From: a virus
DNA length: 21,428 nt
Reading direction: 5' to 3' (one strand)
IMG/VR virus record: IMGVR_UViG_3300027797_001023
Coordinates: 1 to 21,428 of that record
Shown here in pieces: positions 5,370-11,297 of this stretch. The notes below the pieces were generated by a model, which made no database searches, had not been told where the DNA came from, and saw only the letters and a list, made by a program, of their open reading frames with translations. Every line of letters begins with the position of its first letter. The first letter of the stretch is position 1. The position numbers were made by a program, and so were the translations under genes.

Positions 5370-6463
5370 GAGCATTTGAATTCCTAACTGAAGCTGACGC
5401 ACCTCCTGCCAAGAAAGTTGGCAGAGAGTTTAACCACCTAGAAGACAAGGTGTTTGCAGAAGACAATGGTGCTGTCAAAGCCATCCAAATTCTCAAAGAC
5501 CTGGCCAGTCCCGATACCAGCATCACCATCAAGTGGGACGGCAATCCCACAGTCTATTGGGGACGTGAAGAAGATGGCACATTCCGTATGGTGGGCAAGA
5601 ACAACTGGGGACGTGAAGAAGGTAAAAGCTCCAGTCCAGAAGAACTAAAACAATTTATCATGAGTCGTGGCAAGGGCGAAGAATGGCGTGAGAAGTTTGC
5701 AGGAGATATGGCAGCACTATGGCCCATCTTTGAAAAGGCAACTCCTACAGAATTCCGTGGTTATGTCTATGGAGATATTCTTTTCCATCCGGGTAAACCT
5801 TATAAAGGCGGTGATGGTCGTATATCGTTCACACCTAATCAAACAACCTATGCTGTAGCAGGTACCAGTGAAGTTGGTCGTCAGTTGGCCAAGGCCAAAG
5901 TGGCAGTGGCCGCACACAAGGTATTCAGCTACTTTGGAGACAAGAGTGGTGAGGACTTTACTGATCCCGAGCAGTTTAGTGCCAACCCAGAACTAAAAGT
6001 ATTTGGCCTAACCAGTGTGAGTCATAGGCCAGCAGTTGGTGCAGAAAATCTTGCCAAAATTGAAGCCCTAGCTAAAAATCAACAGGCCATTGATAAATTG
6101 TTAGCACCTGTAACAGGCATGAGCTATTTGCGCGATGAGATTTACAAATTTGTTAATACCCAGTCAAAAGACAAACAACTAGACAATATCAACACCGATG
6201 CGTTCATGGCATTTGTAGGCAAGATGCCCGTCAAGGCTGCTAAAATAGCTGCACACAATGAAAAACATCCAGGAGTAATGGACACGATGTTTGAGCTAGT
6301 TCGAGAGATCATGGCGGCCAAAGACGAAGTGATCCGTGAGCTAGATAGTGCCGAGGGTGACATCACAGCCACTACAGGCGGCAAGCCAGGTGGTGAAGGC
6401 TATGTTGCTGGTGGATCAAAGCTGGTACCTAGAGACCGCTGGACTCCGTTTAGAGCCGACTAA
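5366..6463 (+). CDS. Ligase-like nucleotidyltransferase-fold protein
   Basis: A 365-residue protein with motifs resembling ATP-dependent nucleic-acid ligases: IKWDGNP (K56-W-D-G59) fits motif I, where Lys is adenylylated; RGYVYGDILF (131-140) sits like motif III; and EGYVAGGSKLVPRD (344-357) resembles motifs IV and V (EG-V and K-V). The order is right, but the EGYV block is unusually far along and no C-terminal OB domain is seen. I recall similar KWDG proteins of unknown function in marine T4-type phages. The N-terminus MRAFEFLTE|ADAPP looks like the T4 capsid-targeting sequence with its protease site after Glu9. The start is fixed by an ATGA overlap with the nucleotidyltransferase gene. Alternatives: a catalytically dead ligase fold or a guanylyl/adenylyltransferase. 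Biochemical activity is untested. Confidence 0.6.
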   Translation: MRAFEFLTEADAPPAKKVGREFNHLEDKVFAEDNGAVKAIQILKDLASPDTSITIKWDGNPTVYWGREEDGTFRMVGKNNWGREEGKSSSPEELKQFIMSRGKGEEWREKFAGDMAALWPIFEKATPTEFRGYVYGDILFHPGKPYKGGDGRISFTPNQTTYAVAGTSEVGRQLAKAKVAVAAHKVFSYFGDKSGEDFTDPEQFSANPELKVFGLTSVSHRPAVGAENLAKIEALAKNQQAIDKLLAPVTGMSYLRDEIYKFVNTQSKDKQLDNINTDAFMAFVGKMPVKAAKIAAHNEKHPGVMDTMFELVREIMAAKDEVIRELDSAEGDITATTGGKPGGEGYVAGGSKLVPRDRWTPFRAD

Positions 6464-6497
6464 AATCAGCCGTATCGGCGTGATTTTTCCAATCCAA

Positions 6498-6505
6498 TAT
6501 AAATA
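6498..6505 (+). promoter_or_regulatory. T4-type late promoter, perfect TATAAATA
   Basis: Exact TATAAATA followed by C, 72 bases before the ATG at 6578. It is the only perfect match among the late-type boxes I located. The predicted start of transcription (about 6511) falls at the base of the hairpin 6510-6532. Confidence 0.8.
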
Positions 6506-6509
6506 CTGT

Positions 6510-6532
6510 ATAGGAATCAAGGTGATTCCTAT
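6510..6532 (+). other. 5' mRNA hairpin, 10 bp stem
   Basis: ATAGGAATCA / TGATTCCTAT, a perfect 10-base-pair stem with a three-base loop (AGG), at the predicted 5' end of the transcript from 6498. This position suits a stabilising 5' hairpin. It is not a terminator because no T-run follows. Confidence 0.7.
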
Positions 6533-6540
6533 ATATTGCC

Positions 6541-6557
6541 GGTCCCGGAGCGGGATC
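6541..6557 (+). other. Second leader hairpin with GAG loop
   Basis: GGTCCCG / CGGGATC, seven pairs (one G-U) closing a GAG loop, upstream of the AAGGAG ribosome site. A similar CG-GAG-CG hairpin lies at 7483-7495 in another leader. Confidence 0.55.
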
Positions 6558-6577
6558 ATTGATAAGGAGAAAACATC

Positions 6578-6937
6578 ATGGCATCAGTAACAAGAGTAAA
6601 CCCCACAGCAGTAGCACTAGCGGTGGTACAAAAAACATTTCAACAGACAGTATTCAAGTATGTATTAAGCGGTTCAGGTGGTGCAATTGCGCTAACAGCA
6701 AGCTCAGCAGCTCCAGTAACTGACGAAATCGGTACAACTAGTTCTGTTTTCCAAGTTAAGGGCGACGGTCTTGCAATCATCACTTACGGCGACAGACACG
6801 CACTAGACGTCAACACATTAGCTACCCGTGTTGGTCGTATCATTGGTGCTGGTTCTTTAACAGGTACAGGCGTGTGGACATTCACAGCAACAGGTACACT
6901 AACTGTAACAGAGCCTACAACATTGTTCGCACTGTAA
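6578..6937 (+). CDS. Probable abundant structural protein, 119 aa
   Basis: Not recognised by family. The product is low in charge, rich in Ala, Thr, Gly, Ser and Val and predicted mainly beta-strand, with alternating hydrophobic/Thr stretches to the C-terminus (GTLTVTEPTTLFAL). That composition suits a capsid decoration, tail or fibre-associated virion protein. Expression signals are unusually strong: a perfect late promoter, a 5' hairpin, AAGGAG eight bases before the ATG and a UUCG-loop terminator after the stop, making a single-gene unit. This suggests a product needed in many copies late in infection, consistent with a virion component. No cysteine, signal peptide or membrane segment is present. 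The exact role is unknown. Confidence 0.7.
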   Translation: MASVTRVNPTAVALAVVQKTFQQTVFKYVLSGSGGAIALTASSAAPVTDEIGTTSSVFQVKGDGLAIITYGDRHALDVNTLATRVGRIIGAGSLTGTGVWTFTATGTLTVTEPTTLFAL

Positions 6938-6965
6938 TAGTTTTTTCTCAGGGATGGGAAGCACT

Positions 6966-6988
6966 AAAGCACCTTCGGGTGCTTTTTT
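6966..6988 (+). terminator. Intrinsic terminator with UUCG tetraloop
   Basis: AAAGCACC / GGTGCTTT eight-pair stem, TTCG loop, then T-run. The core GCACC-TTCG-GGTGC is the exact reverse complement of the forward-strand reading of the terminator at 2772-2799. Confidence 0.9.
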
Positions 6989-7008
6989 GTTGGCTGGCGA
7001 ATCACGAG

Positions 7009-7016
7009 TGTAAATA
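7009..7016 (+). promoter_or_regulatory. Possible late-promoter box TGTAAATA
   Basis: TGTAAATAG, one mismatch from TATAAATA, just after the terminator and ten bases before the ATG at 7027. Predicted leader is about five bases. Confidence 0.5.
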
Positions 7017-7026
7017 GTAGCACATT

Positions 7027-7431
7027 ATGGCACGCTATCAAGTTATCACTCTCGTGGACATTACTAGAACTCACGCTTCTAGATATGAAACTGACAAAAT
7101 AAAATTGGGTCAACAGGCCAATTTCAATGCTCTTCAACAGGCCATTGGTCTGCGCAGCAACTTTGTTTTTATTGCAGACCCACAGCGTCACGACGGTATC
7201 TTACCACGAGATCTAGATGGCCGAGCCACCTACTGGATTTGGAATTTTGACACAGAGAGAGATAGTGTTTTCCTCAAAGGCAATGATCCAGTTGGCCTGT
7301 TAATCGACGATATCAATGGTGTTCCCATCACCGGTCAACTAAATAATTCAGTTGATATAGATCCGGCAGCATTTATCAGCAAGGGTGATCGTGCAAACAT
7401 TTGGATATACGAAATCACACAAGCGGGATAA
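7027..7431 (+). CDS. Hypothetical protein, 134 aa
   Basis: Not recognised. The protein begins MARYQVITLVDITRT and is soluble, mixed alpha/beta and moderately acidic. It contains QRHDG (about residues 58-62) and aromatic pairs such as TYWIWNFD (about 73-80), and ends WIYEITQAG. Its regular strand-loop pattern is compatible with a small globular virion or baseplate accessory protein, but nothing specific supports that. It lies between a strong terminator and the next late-type box, so it is probably its own late transcription unit. No Shine-Dalgarno is visible before the ATG. The coding assignment rests on length, composition and promoter position. Confidence 0.65.
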   Translation: MARYQVITLVDITRTHASRYETDKIKLGQQANFNALQQAIGLRSNFVFIADPQRHDGILPRDLDGRATYWIWNFDTERDSVFLKGNDPVGLLIDDINGVPITGQLNNSVDIDPAAFISKGDRANIWIYEITQAG

Positions 7432-7434
7432 ATA
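7427..7434 (+). promoter_or_regulatory. Late-promoter-like box GATAAATA
   Basis: GATAAATAC, one mismatch from the late consensus, overlapping the stop codon of the preceding gene and 93 bases upstream of the ATG at 7528. Confidence 0.6.
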
Positions 7435-7482
7435 CAATTTAACAGGCAAAACACACTAGGCAGTCTTACACTTAGGCACATG

Positions 7483-7495
7483 GCTCGGAGCGAGC
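7483..7495 (+). other. Leader hairpin with GAG loop
   Basis: GCTCG / CGAGC stem with GAG loop in the leader of the gene at 7528. It is like the hairpin at 6541-6557. Flanking TTAGGC (7472-7477) can pair with GCCTAA (7523-7528) covering the first base of the start codon. Confidence 0.5.
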
Positions 7496-7527
7496 ACTTG
7501 ACTTAACATACAAAGGATAATAGCCTA

Positions 7528-7833
7528 ATGGCCACAACCGTAGAACGACTTGGTGTAGTAGAGACCAAGGTAGCGAACCTAGACGAAAAATTAGACGAGA
7601 TCAAGGTCGATGTCAAAGACATGCACGACTGTCTAGACAAGACTCGCGACAGTGTCATGGCCAAATTAGATGACATGTACGGAGCAAGCTGTGAACAACA
7701 CAGTGAATTAGCCAAGAAGATTACAGAATTAGAACGTTTCAAACAAAAATGGATTTATATGACAGCAGGCGGCATAGCAGTGTTGGGCTTTTTATCAGGC
7801 CACTCTGCAACATTTGCCAGCTTGTTCAAGTGA
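7528..7833 (+). CDS. XhlA-like coiled-coil membrane protein (possible lysis accessory)
   Basis: A 101-residue protein with a long N-terminal heptad-repeat region (about residues 1-70, with VERLGVVETKVANLDEKL and further repeats) followed by one hydrophobic segment near the C-terminus (WIYMTAGGIAVLGFLSG, about 75-91). This is the layout of the haemolysin XhlA family, found beside holins in phage lysis cassettes. It would be anchored in the inner membrane by its C-terminal segment. No holin or endolysin gene is adjacent, so a lysis role is only an inference; a structural coiled-coil anchor is an alternative. An AAAGGA site lies 11 bases before the ATG in a long leader able to fold. An intrinsic terminator follows the stop by about 20 bases. 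Confidence 0.6.
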   Translation: MATTVERLGVVETKVANLDEKLDEIKVDVKDMHDCLDKTRDSVMAKLDDMYGASCEQHSELAKKITELERFKQKWIYMTAGGIAVLGFLSGHSATFASLFK

Positions 7834-7853
7834 CAGGTTGAATACAATTAAAT

Positions 7854-7875
7854 AAGGGCCATAGGTCCTTTTTTT
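7854..7875 (+). terminator. Intrinsic terminator abutting the next start codon
   Basis: AAGGGCC / GGTCCTT stem (seven pairs, one G-U) with ATA loop and seven T residues. The T-run ends at the base before the ATG at 7876. Confidence 0.7.
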
Positions 7876-8316
7876 ATGACTAACATTTCTAAACGCTTAG
7901 AGCAAGTAGTTAGTTCTGCACAACAAAAATTAATTGAAAAACATCAAATTCTTCCAGTTAAAGTTGCAGAAGGAATCCTTGTGGGTGATGTACTCATAGT
8001 CAGCGAAGGCACGGTCAAACATCTCAGATATAATAACACCTGGCTCTACAAAGACATTCACCTAAATGCAGCAGCCATTCGCCTGGCCAATATGCTGGCA
8101 GTGAACAAACAATCAGTACAAGCAGATAACCTATACAGACTGGATCAAGAATACGGCCGTTGGTACCATGACAGCCAGATGCTACGAACACAGTATCAAC
8201 GATCCATCAACAACCGAGATCATGATCGAGCAGACATGTTATGGGCTAGATACTGTGAAAGCAGAGATCGTGCTCTAAATGCCAAAAACATTGTGCAACG
8301 ATTGGCTTCTATCTGA
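7876..8316 (+). CDS. Hypothetical protein, 146 aa
   Basis: Not recognised. The N-terminal half is mixed alpha/beta with a ILVGDVLIVSEG segment (about residues 34-45) and a helical DIHLNAAAIRLANMLA stretch (about 56-70). The C-terminal half is a long, charged helix rich in Arg, Asp, Tyr and Gln that could form a coiled coil (residues about 84-140). It resembles small hypothetical proteins near structural genes in T4-type marine phages, but I cannot name a family. The ATG directly follows the T-run of a terminator and has no Shine-Dalgarno; the next Met is about 70 codons in, so the 7876 start is preferred despite the odd context. It may be read from terminator read-through or a promoter I cannot identify. 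Confidence 0.65.
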   Translation: MTNISKRLEQVVSSAQQKLIEKHQILPVKVAEGILVGDVLIVSEGTVKHLRYNNTWLYKDIHLNAAAIRLANMLAVNKQSVQADNLYRLDQEYGRWYHDSQMLRTQYQRSINNRDHDRADMLWARYCESRDRALNAKNIVQRLASI

Positions 8317-8323
8317 ATAAATA
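8316..8323 (+). promoter_or_regulatory. Late-promoter-like box AATAAATA
   Basis: AATAAATAT, one mismatch from TATAAATA, overlapping the end of the upstream gene and 26 bases before the ATG at 8350. It is placed to drive the three-gene group 8350-10543. Confidence 0.6.
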
Positions 8324-8349
8324 TACTATCATTCTGGACCTTTACAAAT

Positions 8350-9885
8350 ATGAAAACAACAGACCTTTTTGCATTCAACAGATCATCTAAAAGACTCAAC
8401 GAATCATTAGCCAAGACTTTTGGACGTAAAATCAACCTTGAAACATTCAGCGTTGAACAGCTGGAAGATGCCAGAAACAAGCTGCGCACACAGATCTACA
8501 CAGCACGTAGCAGTTCAAATTTCAATGAAACTGTGGACAACGACACATTGTCTCAAGCACAGTTCATGCACGATGCTATTGTTGCAGAACTAGCAGAGCG
8601 TGATGAACCTATTGTTGACAACACCATACAAGAAGAAGCACAAGAGTTCTTTGTAATGCTCTTGGGACCACGTTCTGGCCAACGTGATCCATACCACGGT
8701 CCTTTTAATAGTCCAGACGAAGCACAGGCATGGATTGACACTGAATCACCTAATCCGGAAGATTACGAAGTAGGCGATTTCCCTGCTGGACAATTTGGAC
8801 AATATGATAATGGCCAACCAGTACAAGAAGGTATGACGGAAGGTGGCAACTTTGACGAACAAGAACTATCAGATGTCCTTAAAGCATTTGATGAGCAAAT
8901 GAATGAGATCAGCGTCTATGGCGATCCCGACTATGATAAAATAATATCAGCGTTAGACAATGGTGATATTGAATCTGCTATGGAAGAAATAGTAAGTGCC
9001 TACAGCGGTCAAAACGGCGGCGAGATTCGTAGCAACGACTATGACAATTACCTAGACGATCTCGAAAGCGAGTTTAAATTTCTTGTACACAGCAACCCTC
9101 AACAACGAGTTAGTTCTACCCGTCCACTTGTCATCAAACAGCCTGATGACAAGCGTGCCACTTTCAATCAAGGCGAAAGTTTACAAAACGAAGCATACAT
9201 TAACAATGCAGAAGATGCTATTAATTTACTAGCGGCAATTAGAGCACAATCTAAAATGGCAGAAAGAGGAGGCGGTGAACCAGTCCGCCCTAATCAATTG
9301 GTCAACGACCTATGGGACGTTATGCAATGGATCGAAGCCAACATGAAAGAATCAATTGAAACAGAATCAAAAAATACAGGAGATAATATGCGTAATCTAA
9401 GAGAAGGTGAAATCCAGCAAGCGTCTGCGATTGTCACAGCAAAGACAATGGTTGATAGAGTAGGCCGTTGGATCGAAGAACTTTCTGGTATGGAGAACGA
9501 CACTCTATTACAGTTAGGTGATTCAATCCGTGATGAGATGGGACAAGAGCAGGCTAAACAATTCATTAGCACAGTTGCTCCGGCAATTCAATCAGCATTA
9601 GAAAATCTAAAGCAGGCACGTGAAACACTGTCAGGCGGAGTTCGTACACTAACAGGTGAAGAGCAGCCAGCAGAAATGTTAGGTGGTGATCCAGCAGCTG
9701 ATATGTCTGCTCCGGCAGAACCAGATGCTATGAATGCAGAGCCGGGTGCTGATATGGGTGCTGACATAGGTGGCGATGACTTTGCCGCGGCAGAACCAGC
9801 AGCAGGTGGTATTGGTGATGCAGGACGTGAACAACGTGAAAGCATTGATCGTCAAAGTCGTTTGATGAAAGTATTGGCAGGATGA
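8350..9885 (+). CDS. Probable virion/prohead core protein, 511 aa
   Basis: A 511-residue acidic protein. The N-terminal part has a helical block NLETFSVEQLEDARNKLRTQ (residues 29-48), a pattern I associate with conserved structural proteins of marine T4-type phages. A compact segment FFVMLLGPRSGQRDPY (about 99-114) with following Trp may be a small domain. The middle is acidic and helical; the C-terminus (about 440-490) is disordered, rich in Ala, Pro, Asp, Glu, Met and Gly. RLNE|S (residues 15-19) and LRE|G sites fit the T4 prohead-protease pattern. Together these suggest a scaffold, core or internal head protein processed at maturation, but this is inference. It is followed by two genes with four-base ATGA overlaps and preceded by a late-type box. 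Confidence 0.65.
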   Translation: MKTTDLFAFNRSSKRLNESLAKTFGRKINLETFSVEQLEDARNKLRTQIYTARSSSNFNETVDNDTLSQAQFMHDAIVAELAERDEPIVDNTIQEEAQEFFVMLLGPRSGQRDPYHGPFNSPDEAQAWIDTESPNPEDYEVGDFPAGQFGQYDNGQPVQEGMTEGGNFDEQELSDVLKAFDEQMNEISVYGDPDYDKIISALDNGDIESAMEEIVSAYSGQNGGEIRSNDYDNYLDDLESEFKFLVHSNPQQRVSSTRPLVIKQPDDKRATFNQGESLQNEAYINNAEDAINLLAAIRAQSKMAERGGGEPVRPNQLVNDLWDVMQWIEANMKESIETESKNTGDNMRNLREGEIQQASAIVTAKTMVDRVGRWIEELSGMENDTLLQLGDSIRDEMGQEQAKQFISTVAPAIQSALENLKQARETLSGGVRTLTGEEQPAEMLGGDPAADMSAPAEPDAMNAEPGADMGADIGGDDFAAAEPAAGGIGDAGREQRESIDRQSRLMKVLAG

Positions 9886-10160
9886 AATTTTTTGACATCA
9901 CCAACGAGGGCGACTTCTTAAAAATTAGAGAACTTGCCCCAACGGTTGCTCCTGGCACCCCTGGAGCGCCGTTAGGTGCTGCACCAGCAGCAGGTCCTGC
10001 ACCTACTGCTGCTCCTGCTCAAGATCCGCAGATGCAACAAAAGATGATGGCACAGCAGGCGTTGGATCGCGCCAATCAGAAAAAACAAATTCAAGATCAA
10101 ATAAAATCAAAACAAGAAGAACTTGCAGAACTACAAAAACAATTGGCAACTATAAAATGA
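9882..10160 (+). CDS. Ala/Pro-rich coiled-coil protein, 92 aa
   Basis: The N-terminus MKFFDITNEGDFLKIRELAP is followed by a disordered Ala/Pro/Gly-rich linker (about residues 20-48) and a C-terminal Gln/Lys/Glu-rich coiled coil (about 49-92, ending ELAELQKQLATIK). The M-K/R-F-F-D/E opening resembles the next gene (MRFFEFAGDD) and the ligase-like protein (MRAFEFLTEA). The start overlaps the previous stop (ATGA), with GCAGG just upstream, and the stop overlaps the next start in the same way. The three genes are therefore a translationally coupled unit. Function unknown; it may be a core or scaffold component or a tether. Confidence 0.65.
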   Translation: MKFFDITNEGDFLKIRELAPTVAPGTPGAPLGAAPAAGPAPTAAPAQDPQMQQKMMAQQALDRANQKKQIQDQIKSKQEELAELQKQLATIK

Positions 10161-10543
10161 GATTTTTTGAATTCGCAGGTGATGATGAGGGTGATAGATT
10201 TGTTATGGTTCTTAGAAACTATATCGGTCGTGCTGCCAGTAAGAAAGCGCCTGCTAAATTGAATTGGAATGGTCTTAATAAAGTTCTAGCTATGAATGGA
10301 TTTGAACTAACAGCGGACTATGAAACATTCAAAGCCATGTATGACTCAATTCCATCCATTCAACAAATGGTTAAGAATTTCAATGATGACGGAATTGAAC
10401 TAAACGTACCCGGAGCACCGGACGCAGAGCCAAAAGGTGACGGAACCCAAACTCCTGCCGACAGCCAAGCAGCAGTAGACCAAACAGCAGCATCGGCCGC
10501 AGCCGGACAATTGGCTGCATCACAAACAACTCCCCAGGCTTGA
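10157..10543 (+). CDS. Hypothetical probable core/virion protein, 128 aa
   Basis: Opens MRFFEFAGDDEGDRFVMVLR. Residues about 14-80 look like a small helical domain containing LNWNGLNKVLAMNGFELT (about 35-52). The last 45 residues are a disordered Ala/Gln/Thr/Pro tail (PADSQAAVDQTAASAAAG). The domain-plus-tail design and the shared N-terminal MRFFEF motif link it to the two preceding genes. Its start overlaps the previous stop (ATGA). No enzyme motif is visible. A sigma70 promoter for the nuclease gene overlaps its last few bases. Likely a structural or internal head protein. Confidence 0.6.
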   Translation: MRFFEFAGDDEGDRFVMVLRNYIGRAASKKAPAKLNWNGLNKVLAMNGFELTADYETFKAMYDSIPSIQQMVKNFNDDGIELNVPGAPDAEPKGDGTQTPADSQAAVDQTAASAAAGQLAASQTTPQA

Positions 10544-10568
10544 CATCCCCGTAGTTTTCCTGTAATAT
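10540..10568 (+). promoter_or_regulatory. Sigma70-type promoter of the nuclease gene
   Basis: TTGACA (10540-10545), 17-base spacer, TAATAT (10563-10568, a partial match). The ATG at 10576 lies where transcription is expected to start. The TACAGTATGA sequence is shared with the leaderless candidate at 2017. Confidence 0.65.
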
Positions 10569-10575
10569 ATACAGT

Positions 10576-11271
10576 ATGACTATATCCCCTCCTCCCTTTG
10601 TAGAAAAATTTCAATATAAACCCTGTCAACAGGTTAATGACCCAGTTACTCGCAAACGAGTATATCTTACTCCCGACGGAGAAAGCCTACCTAGTGTTAC
10701 CACTATTCTTTCAGCTACTAAAGACATGACCCATTTGAATGAATGGAAGAATCGTATCGGTCATGCCAAAGCACAACAGATCACCACTGAAGCCGCAGGT
10801 GTAGGTACAGCCATGCACGGTAACCTAGAACGTTTTGTGTGCGGCATGCAACGTCAACCTGGAAACAATCCAGTACACATACAGGCCAATAAAATGGCTG
10901 ATGTTATTATTGAAAACGGTCTGAGCAAGGTAAACGAAATATGGGCCATGGAACAGAGCCTATACTTCCCGGGCCTGTTCTCGGGCACAACTGACCTAGT
11001 GGGCGTACACGAAGGCGAGCCTGCGGTAATGGATTACAAGCAGACCAACAAGCCCAAGAAAGCAGAGTGGGTAGAAGACTACTATCTACAGCTGATGGCC
11101 TATATACTAGCACATAATGAAGTCTATGGCACAGACATCAAGAAGGGTGTTATCTTCATGTGCAGTCGTGCTTTCGAATATCAACAATTCACACTAGAGC
11201 CTGCAGACTTTAACAAATGGCAAGATGCTTGGTTAAACAAGGTAGAGGAATACTACAGTCTAGGAAGATAA
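10576..11271 (+). CDS. PD-(D/E)XK nuclease (RecB/Cas4/MGME1-like exonuclease)
   Basis: A 231-residue nuclease of the RecB-like branch of the PD-(D/E)XK fold. Motifs in order: SVTTIL (residues 40-45), GTAMHGNLE (77-85, His81 in the motif I helix), an acidic EQSLYF strand (126-131), SGTTDLV (136-142, metal-binding Asp140), VMDYKQTN (151-158, Asp153 and Lys155 as the D-x-K core) and the YYLQLMAY helix (169-176, the Q-xxx-Y motif). Family members are DNA exonucleases in recombination, repair or genome maintenance. In a T4-like phage it could process replication intermediates or degrade host DNA. It has its own sigma70 promoter inside a late-looking region and no Shine-Dalgarno, suggesting early expression from a leaderless message. 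It ends just as the late box for the tail spike begins. Confidence 0.82.
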   Translation: MTISPPPFVEKFQYKPCQQVNDPVTRKRVYLTPDGESLPSVTTILSATKDMTHLNEWKNRIGHAKAQQITTEAAGVGTAMHGNLERFVCGMQRQPGNNPVHIQANKMADVIIENGLSKVNEIWAMEQSLYFPGLFSGTTDLVGVHEGEPAVMDYKQTNKPKKAEWVEDYYLQLMAYILAHNEVYGTDIKKGVIFMCSRAFEYQQFTLEPADFNKWQDAWLNKVEEYYSLGR

Positions 11272-11274
11272 ATA
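11267..11274 (+). promoter_or_regulatory. Late-promoter-like box GATAAATA
   Basis: GATAAATACTC overlaps the nuclease stop codon and lies 23 bases before the ATG at 11298; one mismatch from the late consensus. Confidence 0.6.
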
Positions 11275-11297
11275 CTCTATAACGGGAATTTACTACT

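Noticed and set aside
7847-7854. ATTAAATA as a late promoter for the gene at 7876
   Set aside because: It directly adjoins an intrinsic terminator that would stop any transcript within about 20 bases; it also has two mismatches to the consensus.
9660-10030. Ala/Pro-rich repeats as a DNA repeat region
   Set aside because: The repetition is at the protein level (low-complexity acidic or Ala/Pro linkers) with varied codons, so it is not a nucleotide repeat.
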